15,811 bases of DNA, taken from positions 1 through 15,811 of the forward strand of contig DDRA01000069.1 in assembly GCA_002343545.1 (NCBI GenBank). The letters are read 5' to 3'. The first letter of the stretch is position 1, and the number at the start of each line of letters is the position of its first letter. The notes beneath the pieces are model-generated. The model did no database searches, was not told the origin of the DNA, and was given only the letters and a program-made list of their open reading frames with translations. Below are positions 7,039 through 14,187 of the stretch, piece by piece. The translations under genes were made by a program, and so were the position numbers. Source of the stretch: Bacteriovoracaceae bacterium UBA2428 (GTDB lineage Bacteria > Bdellovibrionota > UBA2428).

Positions 7039-7058
7039 GACCTTCCATTGTCGGGGAG
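7028..7058 (-). promoter_or_regulatory. Hairpin presenting the lipoprotein ribosome site in its loop
   Basis: CTCCCCAACA (7028-7037) pairs with TGTCGGGGAG (7049-7058) over 10 positions, with one position at 7034/7052 forming a G-U wobble in the minus-strand RNA. The 11-base loop holds the GGAAGG ribosome site and the first base of the ATG at 7038. The start codon is therefore partly in the stem. It may tune translation of the lipoprotein and the coupled LysM gene. Confidence 0.5.
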
Positions 7059-7078
7059 GTCGAACGACACGCCAACGC

Positions 7079-8551
7079 TCAAAGAATGACGGCGGGATCG
7101 GTCAAGCGCACGGTCGATCCGACCGCGATGCGACCGGGCGCGAGTCCCAAGTCCAGCCTTGAGGCCGTCGTGTAGCGCCAGATGGCCTCGTAGAAAGAAA
7201 CCCTCTCGCGGGGGTTTTCGTGCGAACAAGCCGAACGCAGGAGATACTCCGGATCCGGCGAGTCCACGGGCGCATCGGAACTCATGGCGACGCTCAATCC
7301 CGCGTCGAGCAAAGTTCCCATCCGGTACGCCTCGTCGCGCAAGCGGGTCGGACCCAAGCGACTCCGCGAGAAGCCTTCGTCGGCCACTCGGTGATTGGGC
7401 TGCACGCAGAGGGTCCAGTGCCCCTGCTCGACGAGGCGCGCGATCTGGTCGTCGCGGATGAGCTGAGCGTGTTCGATGCGGTGCCGAGTCGCCGTCGAAG
7501 CCGCATCGGGAATGCGCGAGCGTTCGCGCATCAAGTCCGACAAACGCTCGCCCACTTCGAGGACCTGATCCAAGGCCGCGTCGCCGATGGCGTGGAAACT
7601 CAGATGGAAACCGGAGCGAAGCGCCTCGCGCGCGGCACCGAGCAGAGGGAGCGTTTCGACGAGAGAGTGTCCTCGCTCGGGACGATCGGAGTAGTCCCGG
7701 CTCAGCCAAGCCGTCCGGGAGCCGAAGGATCCGTCGAGATACCGCTTCCAATGCCGAACGGAGAAAATCGCGGCGCGGTCGAGGGGACCGATCGGCATCG
7801 AGTTCGCCACGTTCACCGGACCGGACTTCATCGTCGCCAAAGCTTGGGCTCCGTCGAAAACACCGACGACGTCGATCTTCAGTTCGCCCGACGACGCCAC
7901 GTCACGGATGGCCGAAACCGCATCGTCGTCGAGACTCATGTCGCCGACCGCGCTCACGCCGACATCGAGGAGCTTCCGTTGACCGATCAGGAAAGCCTCC
8001 CGAAGTTCCGCGGACGTCGGCGGCGGGATGTGATCGGCCAAGCGTCGGAAGTCCCGATCCGAAACGAAGGGCTTCGCGGGCTCGAGACCCGCCGAAGCCA
8101 AAAGCGGCGGGCTCGCCAGGGCGGCGTGCCCGCAGACGCGGTAGAGGATCGCCGGGATCGAAGCCGGCAGAAACTTCTTCGCGGCGTCCGTGACCTGTTC
8201 CAAGGACAGACCCAATTTCGTTTCGTCCCAGCCGTAGGCACGGATGAATGTCGCGCCCGACTCGACCCGCGACGTGAGGGCCGATTGAATCTCTTCCGGG
8301 CGCGTGAAAGCCCGAAGATCGACGTCGAGTTCCATGAGTCCCATCCAACCGACGTGGAGGTGGGCGTCGAAATATCCTTTGTGGAGAACAGGAAAGGGTT
8401 TTTCGTCCGTGAGCGGACCGAGGGGTTCCAAAGACTCGAGGACATGCCACCCGCGTCCCAGCGGCCGTAGCTCGGCATCGAAAAGGAAATCGACGTGCTC
8501 GCGCCAGACGCCGTGCTTCGGCGAGCTCGGGCGCTGGACGACAACTTTCAT
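7079..8551 (-). CDS. YtcJ-like metal-dependent amidohydrolase
   Basis: The protein has 490 residues. It belongs to the amidohydrolase superfamily, YtcJ-like (amidohydrolase 3) group: a TIM barrel with metal-bound active site hydrolysing C-N or related bonds; the substrate cannot be read from sequence. Metal-site motifs visible: FDAHLHV with His64 and His66; CGHAAL (140-145); KRYLDGSFGSRTAWLS (269-284), a YtcJ hallmark around the metal-bridging Lys; FHAIGDAALDQVLE (319-332); HRIEHAQL (357-364); VQPNH (383-387); SSDAPVDSPDP (424-434) with Asp426 as the likely general base. No signal peptide, so cytoplasmic. ATG 8551 has only GGG directly before it. The next gene starts 40 bases on, so it probably heads the operon with the lipoprotein, LysM protein, dprA and smg. 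It diverges from pfkA. Confidence 0.88.
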   Translation of the reverse strand: MKVVVQRPSSPKHGVWREHVDFLFDAELRPLGRGWHVLESLEPLGPLTDEKPFPVLHKGYFDAHLHVGWMGLMELDVDLRAFTRPEEIQSALTSRVESGATFIRAYGWDETKLGLSLEQVTDAAKKFLPASIPAILYRVCGHAALASPPLLASAGLEPAKPFVSDRDFRRLADHIPPPTSAELREAFLIGQRKLLDVGVSAVGDMSLDDDAVSAIRDVASSGELKIDVVGVFDGAQALATMKSGPVNVANSMPIGPLDRAAIFSVRHWKRYLDGSFGSRTAWLSRDYSDRPERGHSLVETLPLLGAAREALRSGFHLSFHAIGDAALDQVLEVGERLSDLMRERSRIPDAASTATRHRIEHAQLIRDDQIARLVEQGHWTLCVQPNHRVADEGFSRSRLGPTRLRDEAYRMGTLLDAGLSVAMSSDAPVDSPDPEYLLRSACSHENPRERVSFYEAIWRYTTASRLDLGLAPGRIAVGSTVRLTDPAVIL

Positions 8552-8581
8552 CCCGTGCGGTTCTGTTCTATGGTACCCGCG

Positions 8582-9622
8582 ATGTCAAAAACCATTGGAG
8601 TCTTGACCGGCGGCGGCGATTGTCCGGGACTGAACGCGGTCATCCGCGCCATCGTGAAGCGCAGCCTCCCGCGGGGCAATCGTATCGTCGGCATGCTCGA
8701 CGGTTGGGCCGGACTCCTTGAAAACCGTACGCGCGAACTCGACCCCGAGTCGGTGAGCGGCATCATCCACGTCGGCGGCACGATCATCGGAACCTCGCGC
8801 ACGAACGTGCTCAAGGACCAAGCCACGATCGACCTCGCCTTCCAACGCGTTCGTGAACTCAAGCTCGATGGCCTCATCGCCATCGGCGGCGAGGGAACGC
8901 TCACGGTCTCGGCAAAGCTCGCGAGCCTCGGCATGCCCGTGGTCGGTGTTCCGAAGACGATCGACAACGACATCAACGAAACCGACTATACTTTCGGATT
9001 CAACACGGCCGTCGAGATCGCCACGGAAGCCATCGACCGGCTGCACACGACGGCGGAGAGCCACCGCCGCGTCATGGTCGTCGAGGTCATGGGGCGTCAC
9101 GCCGGTTGGATCGCGACCTACGCGGGCATCGCGGGCGGCGCGGACGTCATTCTCGTGCCCGAGTATTCGATGAGCGTCGAAGAAATCGTCGGGATCATCG
9201 AAGACCGCAAGGCGCGCGGCCGGCGTTTCTCGATCGTCGTCGTCGCCGAAGGCGCGAAGATCAAGAGAAACGGCGCCGAGCAAGGCGTCGCGCGCGATCG
9301 CAAGGATCCCTTCGGGCGTCCGCTCTTGGGCGGGATCGGCCAGGTGCTCGCCGACGAGATCGAAGCCTCCACCGGTATGGAAACCCGAGTTACCGTGCTG
9401 GGCCACGTTCAACGCGGCGGCTCCCCGACGGCGCTCGATCGCGTGCTCGCGACGAGGCTCGGCGCCTTCGCGGCGGACCTGGCCCACGAAGGTCGCTGGG
9501 GCATGATGCCTTCGCTCAAGGGAACCCGCATCGAAGCGGCTCCGCTCTCCAACGCGACGTCCAGCCTCAAGCTGGTCGATCCGGAGCTCTGGGGACTCGC
9601 CCGCAGTTTCTTCGGGCTCTAG
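8582..9622 (+). CDS. pfkA: 6-phosphofructokinase, group III-like
   Basis: The protein has 346 residues from ATG 8582; an open frame exists upstream to 8495 but would overlap the divergent gene, and MSKTIGVLTGGGDCPGLNAV is the normal family start. It phosphorylates fructose 6-phosphate to the 1,6-bisphosphate. Visible motifs: GGGDCPGLNA (10-19), IGGEGTL (101-107), PKTIDNDINETDYTFGF (124-140) with catalytic Asp128 and Asp130, ESHRRVMVVEVMGRHAGWIA (159-178), GHVQRGGSPTALDR (274-287). The Gly after GGE corresponds to E. coli Gly104, which goes with ATP rather than pyrophosphate use; the Lys in PKT is typical of the mixed group III found also in actinobacteria. So ATP use is the likelier inference. 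No ribosome site precedes the ATG. It is the only plus-strand gene here and its end is 12 bases from the next, convergent gene. Confidence 0.95.
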   Translation: MSKTIGVLTGGGDCPGLNAVIRAIVKRSLPRGNRIVGMLDGWAGLLENRTRELDPESVSGIIHVGGTIIGTSRTNVLKDQATIDLAFQRVRELKLDGLIAIGGEGTLTVSAKLASLGMPVVGVPKTIDNDINETDYTFGFNTAVEIATEAIDRLHTTAESHRRVMVVEVMGRHAGWIATYAGIAGGADVILVPEYSMSVEEIVGIIEDRKARGRRFSIVVVAEGAKIKRNGAEQGVARDRKDPFGRPLLGGIGQVLADEIEASTGMETRVTVLGHVQRGGSPTALDRVLATRLGAFAADLAHEGRWGMMPSLKGTRIEAAPLSNATSSLKLVDPELWGLARSFFGL

Positions 9623-9634
9623 GTCGTCGCGCCG

Positions 9635-11029
9635 CTAGGGCGTGATGTCGCGATAGATCCGCGCGAGAAAGTCGATCGTCCGCCACGCGTTCGGATGTCG
9701 CGAAAGCATTTCGCCGAGTCCTCGCAAGGGGATGAGCTCTCCGTCGTTCAAGGAGCGCGACATCTGGGCAAAGAGCAGCAGCTCGGGAAAACGATCGCCG
9801 CAGACCGGAAACGCCACCGAAGCTCGCTCCGAAAGGTTCCAGTGCGAAGGCCGCGCAAAACGCCCTCCGGACTCGACGGCCTCGAAGGCCCGATCGAAGT
9901 AGAGCGCCTTACGCTCGAGACAGCTCATGTGAATCTGCGGGAAGGACTCCCGCTCCAGCACCTCATTGAACGGAATGTTCGAATCGCCCGACGCAATCGA
10001 GACGAACTTCGTCGTTTCCGTCGCGTCGACCTCGTAGCGGAAACGAGTGGAAACGATCGAAAGCCGAAGCGCCGAGACCCGCGAACTTTCTTCCTTGAGA
10101 AAGCCGCGGAGACGCTTGAGCGCCAAATCAAAGCGGCCGAGTTCTCCGGGAACCGGGAAAGGAAACGAGGCTCCCGTCCCCGCCAGCTCGAGCGCCGCGC
10201 GATCCGCGGCATTCAGCGCCGGCAGCGGCCGGCCGGCGACCCGCACATCGTCGTAGAGCATCTGGTAGGGCGCGCGCGCGCGCGGCGGGCTCGTGGGCCT
10301 GAACTCGGCCTTAGCCTCGCTTGCCTCGGCGTCCAGCATACGGAAGGCCCGTTCGACGTCCGCTCCGGTCGTCTTCGAAGAGAAGGGGACCGGCTTCGCC
10401 GCCGCGCCAGCTCCCTTCACGAAAGTCACGGCCGCTTCGGACGCGGGGCCGCCTTTCACGAAGGTCACGTCGGGTCCGGAAGCTTCCGCGGCGATAGATT
10501 TTTTCTCCTGAGTCGTGGGCGCCGTCGGAGCCGCGAGCGTCGGGGCCGTGGAATCGGCCACGCCCGACCACGAGTACCCCGTCGGAAGCTCGATCGTGTC
10601 GGCGTAGTTGTGCTTCTGCGCCCATTTTCCGAGGAAAACGCGGACGCGAAGAAGGATCTGTACCGGATTCGTCGGCAGCTGAAGGAGATCGGCCGCGCCG
10701 TAAGAAAAAGCCGTCGAGCGGATCTGCGTCGAGACGTTTCCGCAGAGCAGAACCCAATGCGCGTGGCTTCCCGCGGCCATCCGCTTCAACGTCGCGAGAC
10801 CGTTCCCACCGAATTCGAAACTGAGCAGCACGCAGAAGACCTCGGGACGCGAAACCTCGTTGATGAGCTGCTCCGGGGTTTCGATGAAGAGGACATCGAG
10901 GCCTTCGTCGCCGAGGCGTTTTTGGATCTGCGACTTCTGGCGATTTTGGACGTCGGCGATCGCGACGACCGGGCGGATTTTCGCGGGAGTCTCAGCGGAA
11001 CCTTCCGTGCCTTGCTTCGGTGTCGCCAT
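9635..11029 (-). CDS. Protein with degenerate receiver-like N-terminal domain and unknown C-terminal domain
   Basis: I do not recognise the family. The protein has 464 residues from ATG 11029; a TTG at 11065 is the only other in-frame option. Residues 18-137 have the alternating strand/helix pattern of a response-regulator receiver: PVVAIADVQ, then FCVLLSFEFGGNG, HWVLLCGN, YGAADLLQLPTNP, ILLRVRVFL. The phosphorylatable Asp is replaced by Ser70, the conserved Thr/Ser by Cys/Gly, and the conserved Lys by Thr120, so it should not be phosphorylated. A low-complexity linker (140-225) holds two copies of VTFVKG (188, 201). The C-terminal 235 residues look folded and mixed alpha/beta (RFDLALKRLRGFLKEE, RFRYEVDATETTKFVSIASG, IHMSCLERKALYFDRAFEAV, ELLLFAQMS). 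No signal peptide or membrane segment: probably cytoplasmic. No clear ribosome site is visible. Confidence 0.75.
   Translation of the reverse strand: MATPKQGTEGSAETPAKIRPVVAIADVQNRQKSQIQKRLGDEGLDVLFIETPEQLINEVSRPEVFCVLLSFEFGGNGLATLKRMAAGSHAHWVLLCGNVSTQIRSTAFSYGAADLLQLPTNPVQILLRVRVFLGKWAQKHNYADTIELPTGYSWSGVADSTAPTLAAPTAPTTQEKKSIAAEASGPDVTFVKGGPASEAAVTFVKGAGAAAKPVPFSSKTTGADVERAFRMLDAEASEAKAEFRPTSPPRARAPYQMLYDDVRVAGRPLPALNAADRAALELAGTGASFPFPVPGELGRFDLALKRLRGFLKEESSRVSALRLSIVSTRFRYEVDATETTKFVSIASGDSNIPFNEVLERESFPQIHMSCLERKALYFDRAFEAVESGGRFARPSHWNLSERASVAFPVCGDRFPELLLFAQMSRSLNDGELIPLRGLGEMLSRHPNAWRTIDFLARIYRDITP
10270..10284. repeat. Alternating G/C tract
   Basis: Fifteen strictly alternating G and C bases lie inside the pseudo-receiver gene, coding part of PRARAPYQ. 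Such tracts can adopt left-handed DNA and can slip in replication. Here it is most simply a result of Arg-Ala codons in GC-rich DNA. Confidence 0.6.
10415..10469 (-). repeat. Short direct repeat coding VTFVKG twice
   Basis: Two 16-base units (10415-10430 and 10454-10469) match at 14 positions and are spaced by 39 bases, or 13 codons. They code VTFVKG at residues 188 and 201 in the linker of the pseudo-receiver protein. This looks like an internal duplication, possibly a short binding motif. Confidence 0.6.
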
Positions 11030-11076
11030 AAACGCAAGATTAGATCTGGGTAGGTGGCCCCACAAGCCGCGTCGGG

Positions 11077-11098
11077 ACGAAAGAAAGGCAATTTGCCC
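11077..11098 (-). terminator. Weak terminator-like element after murB
   Basis: Just after the murB stop, on the minus strand, GGCA-AAT-TGCC forms a 4-bp stem with a 3-base loop and is followed by TTTCTTTC. The stem is short, so it would be a leaky terminator at best. No better candidate lies between murB and the next gene. Confidence 0.25.
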
Positions 11099-12061
11099 TT
11101 AGGGAGAGTCGCTCCTTTGACGCCGGCCGAGGATGATGACCTCGCGTTCCAGCTCGACGCCTTTCTGTTCTTTGACCGCGGCCGCGACTTTCTCGATGAG
11201 CGTTTCGAGATCCGTCGCGGTCGCATGGCGCGCGTTCAATATGAAATTCGCGTGTTTGAGCGAGACCTGCGCGCCGCCGACGCAAAGTCCCTTCAGTCCA
11301 CAAGCTTCCACGAGGCGACCGGCGCCGGGACCCGAGGGAGGATTCTTGAAAACGCTTCCGCAATTCGGCAACTCGAGCGGCTGCTTGGATCCTCGGTACG
11401 TCAGAATCTCGTCGGCGAGGGCCGCAATCTGTGTCGTGAGTCGCTTAGGCAATTTGAAATCGGCCGATACCACGACCGTCCACGGACGCAAAACGCTTTC
11501 CCCGTGACCGCGGTAGCGGAAGCCCATCTCCGCGTTGGATTTCTCGTAGAATCCTAGATCGGAAGAAAAGAGCCTCACCGACTCGATGACTTCTCCGTAG
11601 GAGCCCCACTTCGTACCGGCGTTCATGTACACCGCGCCCCCCACGGTTCCGGGAATACCGGCCGAGAACTCGAGGCCACCCCAACCGCGACGCAGGGATT
11701 CGTCGAGCAAGCGCGACTTCGCCCAATGCGAGGGCACCCGCACGCGGACGAAGTCGTCATTCTCCTGGAGGATCTCGATTTCGCCACGAAGCCCCGCGCC
11801 CAGGTAAAGACAAAGTCCCTCGAGGCCGCCGTCGCGCACGAGCAGGTTGGTGCCGGCGCCGATGACGGTCAGCGGCAGTCCCTCGGCGCGCGCGAACTCG
11901 ATCGCGATCCGAATATCTTCTTCGTTCGACGGCTCGACGAAAAGATCGGCCGGTCCCCCGACGCGGTAGTAGACGTGCGAAGCGAGCAGCTCGTTCTCTT
12001 TGACCCTTCCATCGATCCGGGCGGCCAAGCGGCGACCGAGGTCCGTGGAAAGCGACGACAT
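11099..12061 (-). CDS. murB: UDP-N-acetylenolpyruvoylglucosamine reductase
   Basis: The protein has 320 residues. It reduces UDP-GlcNAc-enolpyruvate to UDP-MurNAc with NADPH and FAD in the cytoplasm, the second committed step of peptidoglycan synthesis. Motifs: HVYYRVGGPADLFVEP (29-44), GAGTNLLVRDGGLEG (68-82) for FAD, GIPGTVGGAVYMNAGTKWG (135-153), FRYRGH (181-186), NCGSVFKNP (233-241) with the proton-donating Ser236, and GLKGLCVGGAQVSLKHANFI (255-274). The GLKG/GGAQVS block and the short middle region match type II MurB rather than the E. coli type I. ATG 12061 shares one base with the murC stop (TGATG) and has GGGAGAG before it. The frame is open upstream but only as the shadow of murC. 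It follows murC directly, as in the dcw cluster. Confidence 0.95.
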   Translation of the reverse strand: MSSLSTDLGRRLAARIDGRVKENELLASHVYYRVGGPADLFVEPSNEEDIRIAIEFARAEGLPLTVIGAGTNLLVRDGGLEGLCLYLGAGLRGEIEILQENDDFVRVRVPSHWAKSRLLDESLRRGWGGLEFSAGIPGTVGGAVYMNAGTKWGSYGEVIESVRLFSSDLGFYEKSNAEMGFRYRGHGESVLRPWTVVVSADFKLPKRLTTQIAALADEILTYRGSKQPLELPNCGSVFKNPPSGPGAGRLVEACGLKGLCVGGAQVSLKHANFILNARHATATDLETLIEKVAAAVKEQKGVELEREVIILGRRQRSDSP

Positions 12062-13467
12062 CAAGTCTCTCCCGACGCCAGACGGGGCGCGAGCTTGGAA
12101 ACGTCGCCGGCTCCCATGACGAAGATCGGCGCGCCCTTCGCCAGACGGCCTTCGGACTCGAGGCGCTTGAGCGCGCTCACGACCTCGTCTTGGGTCGCGC
12201 AGGGGTGAGCCACGACCCCGGTCAGATGCGCGGCGAAGCTGGAGCCGTCGAAGTTCGCGACCCACGGCTCCCGGATTTCCGAAGCCGCGTAGATCGGCAA
12301 AGTCAGCACGTGCTCCGCGGGCTCGAAGCAGGCTTGGAATTCCTGCCACATGTCCCGCGTGCGGGAAAACCGGTGGGGCTGAAACACGACGACGGGGCGC
12401 AGCCCAGGAAACGCGCGGCCCGAAGCCGCGAGCGTGGCGCGGATCTCCGTGGGGTGATGCGCGTAGTCCTCGATGATGGCGTGCCCGCGCCACTCGCCCT
12501 TGCGCTCAAAACGTCGGGCCACGCCGCGAAAATCCGCGAGCGCCGACGCGATCGTCGCGGGCTCGAGCCCGAGCTCCCGACCGACGAGCGCCGCGGCCGT
12601 CGCATTGGAAACGTTGTGGAGCCCGGGAACCGAGAGTCGCGCCTCGAGCCAAGTCGACCCGCTCGCGCTCTCGATGACCCGGAAGAGCGGAGTCGCCGTG
12701 TCTTCCACGACCTCGATGCGAAAATCTGGTTGACCGACCGGATCCGTACCGTACCAAAGAGCCGGCTTGCCGAGACGGCCGCGCATCTTGCGCAAGTTCG
12801 GGCAATCCGAATTCAAGAAAGCGCGACCGTAGAAGGGCAGGCGATCGAGGAACTCCTCGAAACCCTGCACGACCCGATCGAAGCTGCCCCAATGATCCAG
12901 GTGCTCCGGATCAATGTTCGTGACGACCGAGAGTTCCGGCGAGAGCTTCAGGAACGATCCGTCGCTTTCGTCGGCTTCGGCCACCATCCACGCGCCAAGC
13001 CCGAGCGCGGCGTTCGATCCGATGGCATCGAAGCGGCCTCCGATGACGACCGTCGGATTGAGCCCCGCCTTCTTCAGCACGAGCGAAGTGAGGCCCGTCG
13101 TCGTCGTCTTGCCGTGGCTGCCCGCGATGGCGATGCCGCGCTTGAGGCGCATGATCTCGGAAAGCATCTCCGCGCGACGGATCACGGGCACGCCCAAGCG
13201 CCGCGCCGCCGCGAGTTCGGCGTTTTCCTTAGAAACGGCGGTCGAGAATACGACAACGTCGGGGCGTTGCGATTCGACGATCGCGCCGTCGTGACCCTTT
13301 TGGATCCGCGCGCCCTTGGACTTCAGACGCTCGACGATGTCCGATCCCGCAAGATCCGACCCGGAAACCTCGTTGCCGAGTTCGAGTAGGATCTCGGCGA
13401 GCCCCGACATCCCGATTCCGCCGATCCCGACAAAGTGAATTTTACGACGACGTTCCGCGATCGACAT
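12061..13467 (-). CDS. murC: UDP-N-acetylmuramate-L-alanine ligase
   Basis: The protein has 468 residues, normal for MurC. It joins L-alanine to UDP-MurNAc using ATP in the cytoplasm, the first step of the stem peptide. Motifs: HFVGIGGIGMSGLAEIL (11-27), the N-terminal nucleotide-sugar fold; the P-loop GSHGKTTTTG (116-125); EADESDGSF (164-172); NIDPEHLDHWG (184-194); HNVSNATAAA (284-293); IEDYAHHPTEIRATL (332-346); FQPHRFSRT (362-370). All catalytic blocks are present. ATG 13467 is the normal family start (MSIAERRRKIHFVG); its ribosome site is weak (AGG about 10 bases upstream). It lies between cysE and murB, 67 bases after the cysE stop, and overlaps the murB start by one base. Confidence 0.97.
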   Translation of the reverse strand: MSIAERRRKIHFVGIGGIGMSGLAEILLELGNEVSGSDLAGSDIVERLKSKGARIQKGHDGAIVESQRPDVVVFSTAVSKENAELAAARRLGVPVIRRAEMLSEIMRLKRGIAIAGSHGKTTTTGLTSLVLKKAGLNPTVVIGGRFDAIGSNAALGLGAWMVAEADESDGSFLKLSPELSVVTNIDPEHLDHWGSFDRVVQGFEEFLDRLPFYGRAFLNSDCPNLRKMRGRLGKPALWYGTDPVGQPDFRIEVVEDTATPLFRVIESASGSTWLEARLSVPGLHNVSNATAAALVGRELGLEPATIASALADFRGVARRFERKGEWRGHAIIEDYAHHPTEIRATLAASGRAFPGLRPVVVFQPHRFSRTRDMWQEFQACFEPAEHVLTLPIYAASEIREPWVANFDGSSFAAHLTGVVAHPCATQDEVVSALKRLESEGRLAKGAPIFVMGAGDVSKLAPRLASGET

Positions 13468-13534
13468 GGGCGGAGCCTAGGTCGCCCGGGCCGGGCTATC
13501 AACGGAACGTTTCGCAAGAAAGTCGGGCATGCGC

Positions 13535-14176
13535 TTAGCTCCTTTCGAGGGCTTCGAGGCGAGCTTCGAGCTGCTGCAACCGGGCCTGGACGGGGTCGGG
13601 AAGACGGCCGTGCTCGAGCTCTTGGCCTTGCACGACGCCCGCCTGGGAAACGATACGGCCGGGAACGCCGACGACGGTCGACCCCGGAGGGGCGTCCTTG
13701 ACCACGACGCTATTCGAGCCGACGCGACAGCCTTCGCCGATGATGATGTTGCCGAGGACCTTGGCCCCCGACCCAAGCACGCACTTCCGCTTGATCGTCG
13801 GGTGGCGCTTGGTCCGTTCGAGCGAAGTGCCCCCCAAAGTCACGCCTTGGTAGATCAAGACGTCTTCTTCGACGATGGCCGTCTCGCCGATCACGATGCC
13901 CATGCCGTGGTCCATGATGACCCGGCGACCCAGCGTCGCCCCCGGATGGATGTCGATCCCCGTGAGAAAACGGTTCAGCTCCGACACGAGGCGAGGAAGA
14001 AAGGGCAGCTTGGCGCGGTGGAAGCGATGCGCGACCTGATGCAGGACCCAGGCCTTAAAGCCGGGATAGAGAAGGTAGATCTCGACGAGACTGTTCGTCG
14101 CGGGGTCGTACTTGCGGTAGGCGCAGGCCAGCTCGGCGATCTGCGCGAAAAATCCAAGTTCCCTATCTTCGTTCAT
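13535..14176 (-). CDS. cysE: Serine O-acetyltransferase
   Basis: The protein has 213 residues, the length of the shorter bacterial/EpsC-type enzymes. It moves acetyl from acetyl-CoA to L-serine, giving O-acetylserine for cysteine synthesis. Visible parts: N-terminal helical region with DPATNSLVEIYLLYPGFKAW (24-43), RFHRAKLPFLPRLVSE (51-66); then the left-handed beta-helix of hexapeptide repeats with TGIDIHPGA (72-80), VIMDHGMGIVIGETA (86-100) including the catalytic His90, GVTLGGTS (111-118), TIKRKCVLGSGAKVLG (127-142), SNSVVVKDAPPGSTVVGVPG (154-173). The C-terminal 20 residues (PDPVQARLQQLEARLEALE) look like a short coiled coil. ATG 14176 lies 11 bases after the murG stop, and murC follows, so it appears co-transcribed with the mur genes, an unusual place for it. 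No cysK is nearby. Confidence 0.93.
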   Translation of the reverse strand: MNEDRELGFFAQIAELACAYRKYDPATNSLVEIYLLYPGFKAWVLHQVAHRFHRAKLPFLPRLVSELNRFLTGIDIHPGATLGRRVIMDHGMGIVIGETAIVEEDVLIYQGVTLGGTSLERTKRHPTIKRKCVLGSGAKVLGNIIIGEGCRVGSNSVVVKDAPPGSTVVGVPGRIVSQAGVVQGQELEHGRLPDPVQARLQQLEARLEALERS

Positions 14177-14187
14177 GATGCGCTCGC

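Noticed and set aside
7220..8470. 416-codon plus-strand frame opposite the amidohydrolase
   Set aside because: Shadow of a gene with all metal-site motifs intact.
9623..9634. Shared bidirectional terminator between pfkA and the convergent gene
   Set aside because: The gap is only 12 bases. The nearest inverted repeat is about 4 bp with no T-tract on either strand.
10270..10284. Alternating GC tract as a functional left-handed DNA site
   Set aside because: Short, inside a coding gene and explained by Arg-Ala codons; kept only as a repeat feature.
9695..11053. 452-codon plus-strand frame opposite the pseudo-receiver gene
   Set aside because: Considered seriously because the minus-strand gene is unrecognised. 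The plus frame is highly Arg-rich with no fold-like pattern, while the minus frame has receiver-like strand and helix order, so the minus frame is preferred.
12062..12493. N-terminal extension of the murB frame
   Set aside because: The extension is Arg-rich and overlaps murC in another frame; the internal ATG at 12061 has a good ribosome site and gives the normal MurB start.
12190..13389. 399-codon plus-strand frame opposite murC
   Set aside because: Antisense to a certain MurC with all catalytic motifs; Arg/Asp/Glu-rich with no domain.
13468..13534. GC-rich near-palindrome between cysE and murC as a terminator or operator
   Set aside because: The symmetry is imperfect and there is no T-tract; such runs of G and C are common in this window.
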